A DNA stretch of 33,918 bases from an uncultured Methylococcaceae bacterium (GTDB lineage Bacteria; Pseudomonadota; Gammaproteobacteria; Methylococcales; Methylomonadaceae). Shown in pieces: positions 32,855-33,918 of this stretch; positions within the stretch are counted from its first letter, which is position 1; each line of letters opens with the position of its first letter. The notes under the pieces were generated by a model. The model had not been told where the DNA came from, did no database searches, and saw only the letters and a list, made by a program, of their open reading frames with translations. The position numbers and the translations under genes are program-made. The DNA lies in contig CAIVQX010000168.1 in NCBI GenBank assembly GCA_903908165.1, positions 1 through 33,918 of the forward strand, read 5' to 3'.

Positions 32855-33918
32855 GCTACATCTCCCTTAAGTGGATGCACAGTAATGCTGCCTCGTCCAT
32901 CTTCAGTGATCTCATCATCGCTGATTCTAAAATTACCTAACTTCATAGTCAGATAACGATCGAAATAATCTTTTAAACCTTTTTCTACTGAAGCATCAAA
33001 TTCGGGTTTAACAACATGAGTAGTGCCCCACTTAGTAGAGACTACTTTACCATCAACAACCACTAATTGACCGTCTTTAAACACATAATCGGGTTTTTCA
33101 AACATTTTTTGACGATCAAAATTATCGGTATATACCGTTATATCTGCCCAATTGCCGGCGCTTAAACCACCCCTGTCTTTTAAACCAATCAGTTTAGCCG
33201 CACCCGCACGCGTCATAATAGCAATTTCTTGTAGCGTATATTCACGTTCAATTGATGCCAACGTCGTCATTTTTTGAGCTTCGGGATGAATGGTTAATAA
33301 CATCTCATTACGGAAACTTCTATCCATTAGCAAGCGTATCAAATGTGGATAACTGGTAAATGGAGCACCATTAGGATGATCAGTCGTCAAAAAAATACGC
33401 CAAGGGTCATCAACTAGCAAAAAGGTCTCAAGACCAATTGCCCATTGGAGTGCATTGACAAAATTCTTATCCTTATATTTGAAAGGAACAACACCACAAC
33501 CCGCATCACACTCAATATCCATTGTGACCCATTTATTTGGACTCGCATGCTTATGATTTGCATGTTGACGCATGTTGTCACCCGATGCCGTTACTGTTTG
33601 ACCAAACAGAATTTGACCGACATCAATGGTTATATTTTTATTTTTATTAATTGCTTCGGCAATCTGCGCAGCACCAGAAGAAAATTTAAAATCCCCTTCC
33701 GTGCCATAACTATGGAATTGGATATGCGTTAAATGCATAGGCAACCCCCCAATCCCCTGAATGGTATCTAGTGTTGTTTGAACATTGCCAGGGACGCCTA
33801 AATTACACCCATGGACATGCAACGGATGTGTAACTCCAATTTCTTTGACGGCTGTTGCCAACACCTGCAAAATCTGGCGAGGAGTTACGCCGTAATGACA
33901 GTTTTGCTCATCCAGATC
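32851..33918 (-). CDS. fhcA: formyltransferase/hydrolase complex subunit A (FwdA-like), 3' part
   Basis: 355 codons are visible and the frame is open through the window edge (reading DLDEQNCHYGVTPRQI before the TTG at 33870, which is not the true start). It is the C-terminal two-thirds of an amidohydrolase-superfamily subunit: PLHVHGCNLGVPGN, MHLTHIQFHSYG, FTTDHPNGAPFTSYPHLIRLLMD with the catalytic Asp-His segment reading LTTDHPNG, IMTRAGAAKLIGL, and LSAGNWADITVY. The subunit hydrolyses formylmethanofuran. The N-terminal metal site lies outside the window. Overlaps fhcD by 4 bp. Confidence 0.95.
   Translation of the reverse strand, partial: DLDEQNCHYGVTPRQILQVLATAVKEIGVTHPLHVHGCNLGVPGNVQTTLDTIQGIGGLPMHLTHIQFHSYGTEGDFKFSSGAAQIAEAINKNKNITIDVGQILFGQTVTASGDNMRQHANHKHASPNKWVTMDIECDAGCGVVPFKYKDKNFVNALQWAIGLETFLLVDDPWRIFLTTDHPNGAPFTSYPHLIRLLMDRSFRNEMLLTIHPEAQKMTTLASIEREYTLQEIAIMTRAGAAKLIGLKDRGGLSAGNWADITVYTDNFDRQKMFEKPDYVFKDGQLVVVDGKVVSTKWGTTHVVKPEFDASVEKGLKDYFDRYLTMKLGNFRISDDEITEDGRGSITVHPLKGDVA

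Overview
The window reads as chromosomal DNA of an AT-rich gammaproteobacterial methylotroph, most likely a type I methanotroph (Methylococcales). It carries the ribulose monophosphate (RuMP) formaldehyde-assimilation genes (hps, phi, tkt, tal, fba). Facing them is the methanofuran/H4MPT-linked formyltransferase/hydrolase set (fhcC, fhcD, fhcA). The housekeeping block rpmF-plsX-fabHDG-acpP-fabF-pabC-mltG-tmk-holB-pilZ-tatD has the gammaproteobacterial order. No pmo or mxa gene lies in the window, so the methanotroph assignment is inference. I saw no tRNA, rRNA, CRISPR array, insertion sequence or phage gene.

Layout. 1-1.5 kb: the 5' end of a YjeF/Nnr-type gene and purM, both minus; purM seems to start at a TTG coupled to a small upstream ORF. 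1.6-4.7 kb: a small exported protein, a membrane-bound sulfatase/phosphoethanolamine-transferase-like enzyme, and a 69-residue single-pass protein ending at a bidirectional terminator. 5.1-7.3 kb: a three-gene group with a TIGR04283-type glycosyltransferase, a sterol-desaturase/fatty-acid-hydroxylase-type membrane enzyme and a TIGR04282-type transferase. 7.3-12.4 kb, minus strand: glgA, a TauE/SafE transporter, an RlpA-like protein, and the overlapping pair hydroxypyruvate isomerase / 2-hydroxy-3-oxopropionate reductase.

12.6-23.6 kb, plus strand: a tightly packed block from yceD-rpmF through fatty-acid synthesis to tmk-holB-pilZ-tatD. Many junctions overlap by 1-11 nt (TAATG or ATGA). acpP looks like its own transcription unit, with a near-consensus promoter and a strong terminator. 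yceD appears to be transcribed almost without a leader.

23.8-31.1 kb, plus strand: hps-phi, tkt, two unusual repeat proteins, tal and fba. Together these enzymes fix formaldehyde onto ribulose 5-phosphate, make fructose 6-phosphate, cleave C6 and regenerate the acceptor. 31.1-33.9 kb, minus strand: fhcC-fhcD-fhcA (partial), carrying C1 units from H4MPT to formate. A bidirectional terminator separates the two convergent blocks, so assimilation and oxidation of formaldehyde sit side by side.

The most unusual content is the gene pair at 27259-28736, between transketolase and transaldolase. Both proteins carry many copies of a short motif, [STR]-[GNR]-V-x-[KR]-Y-[LMI], four in the first and eleven in the second, and both look membrane-tethered. 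I do not recognise the family. A multivalent, membrane-anchored scaffold for RuMP enzymes is one testable idea; no function is demonstrated by the sequence.
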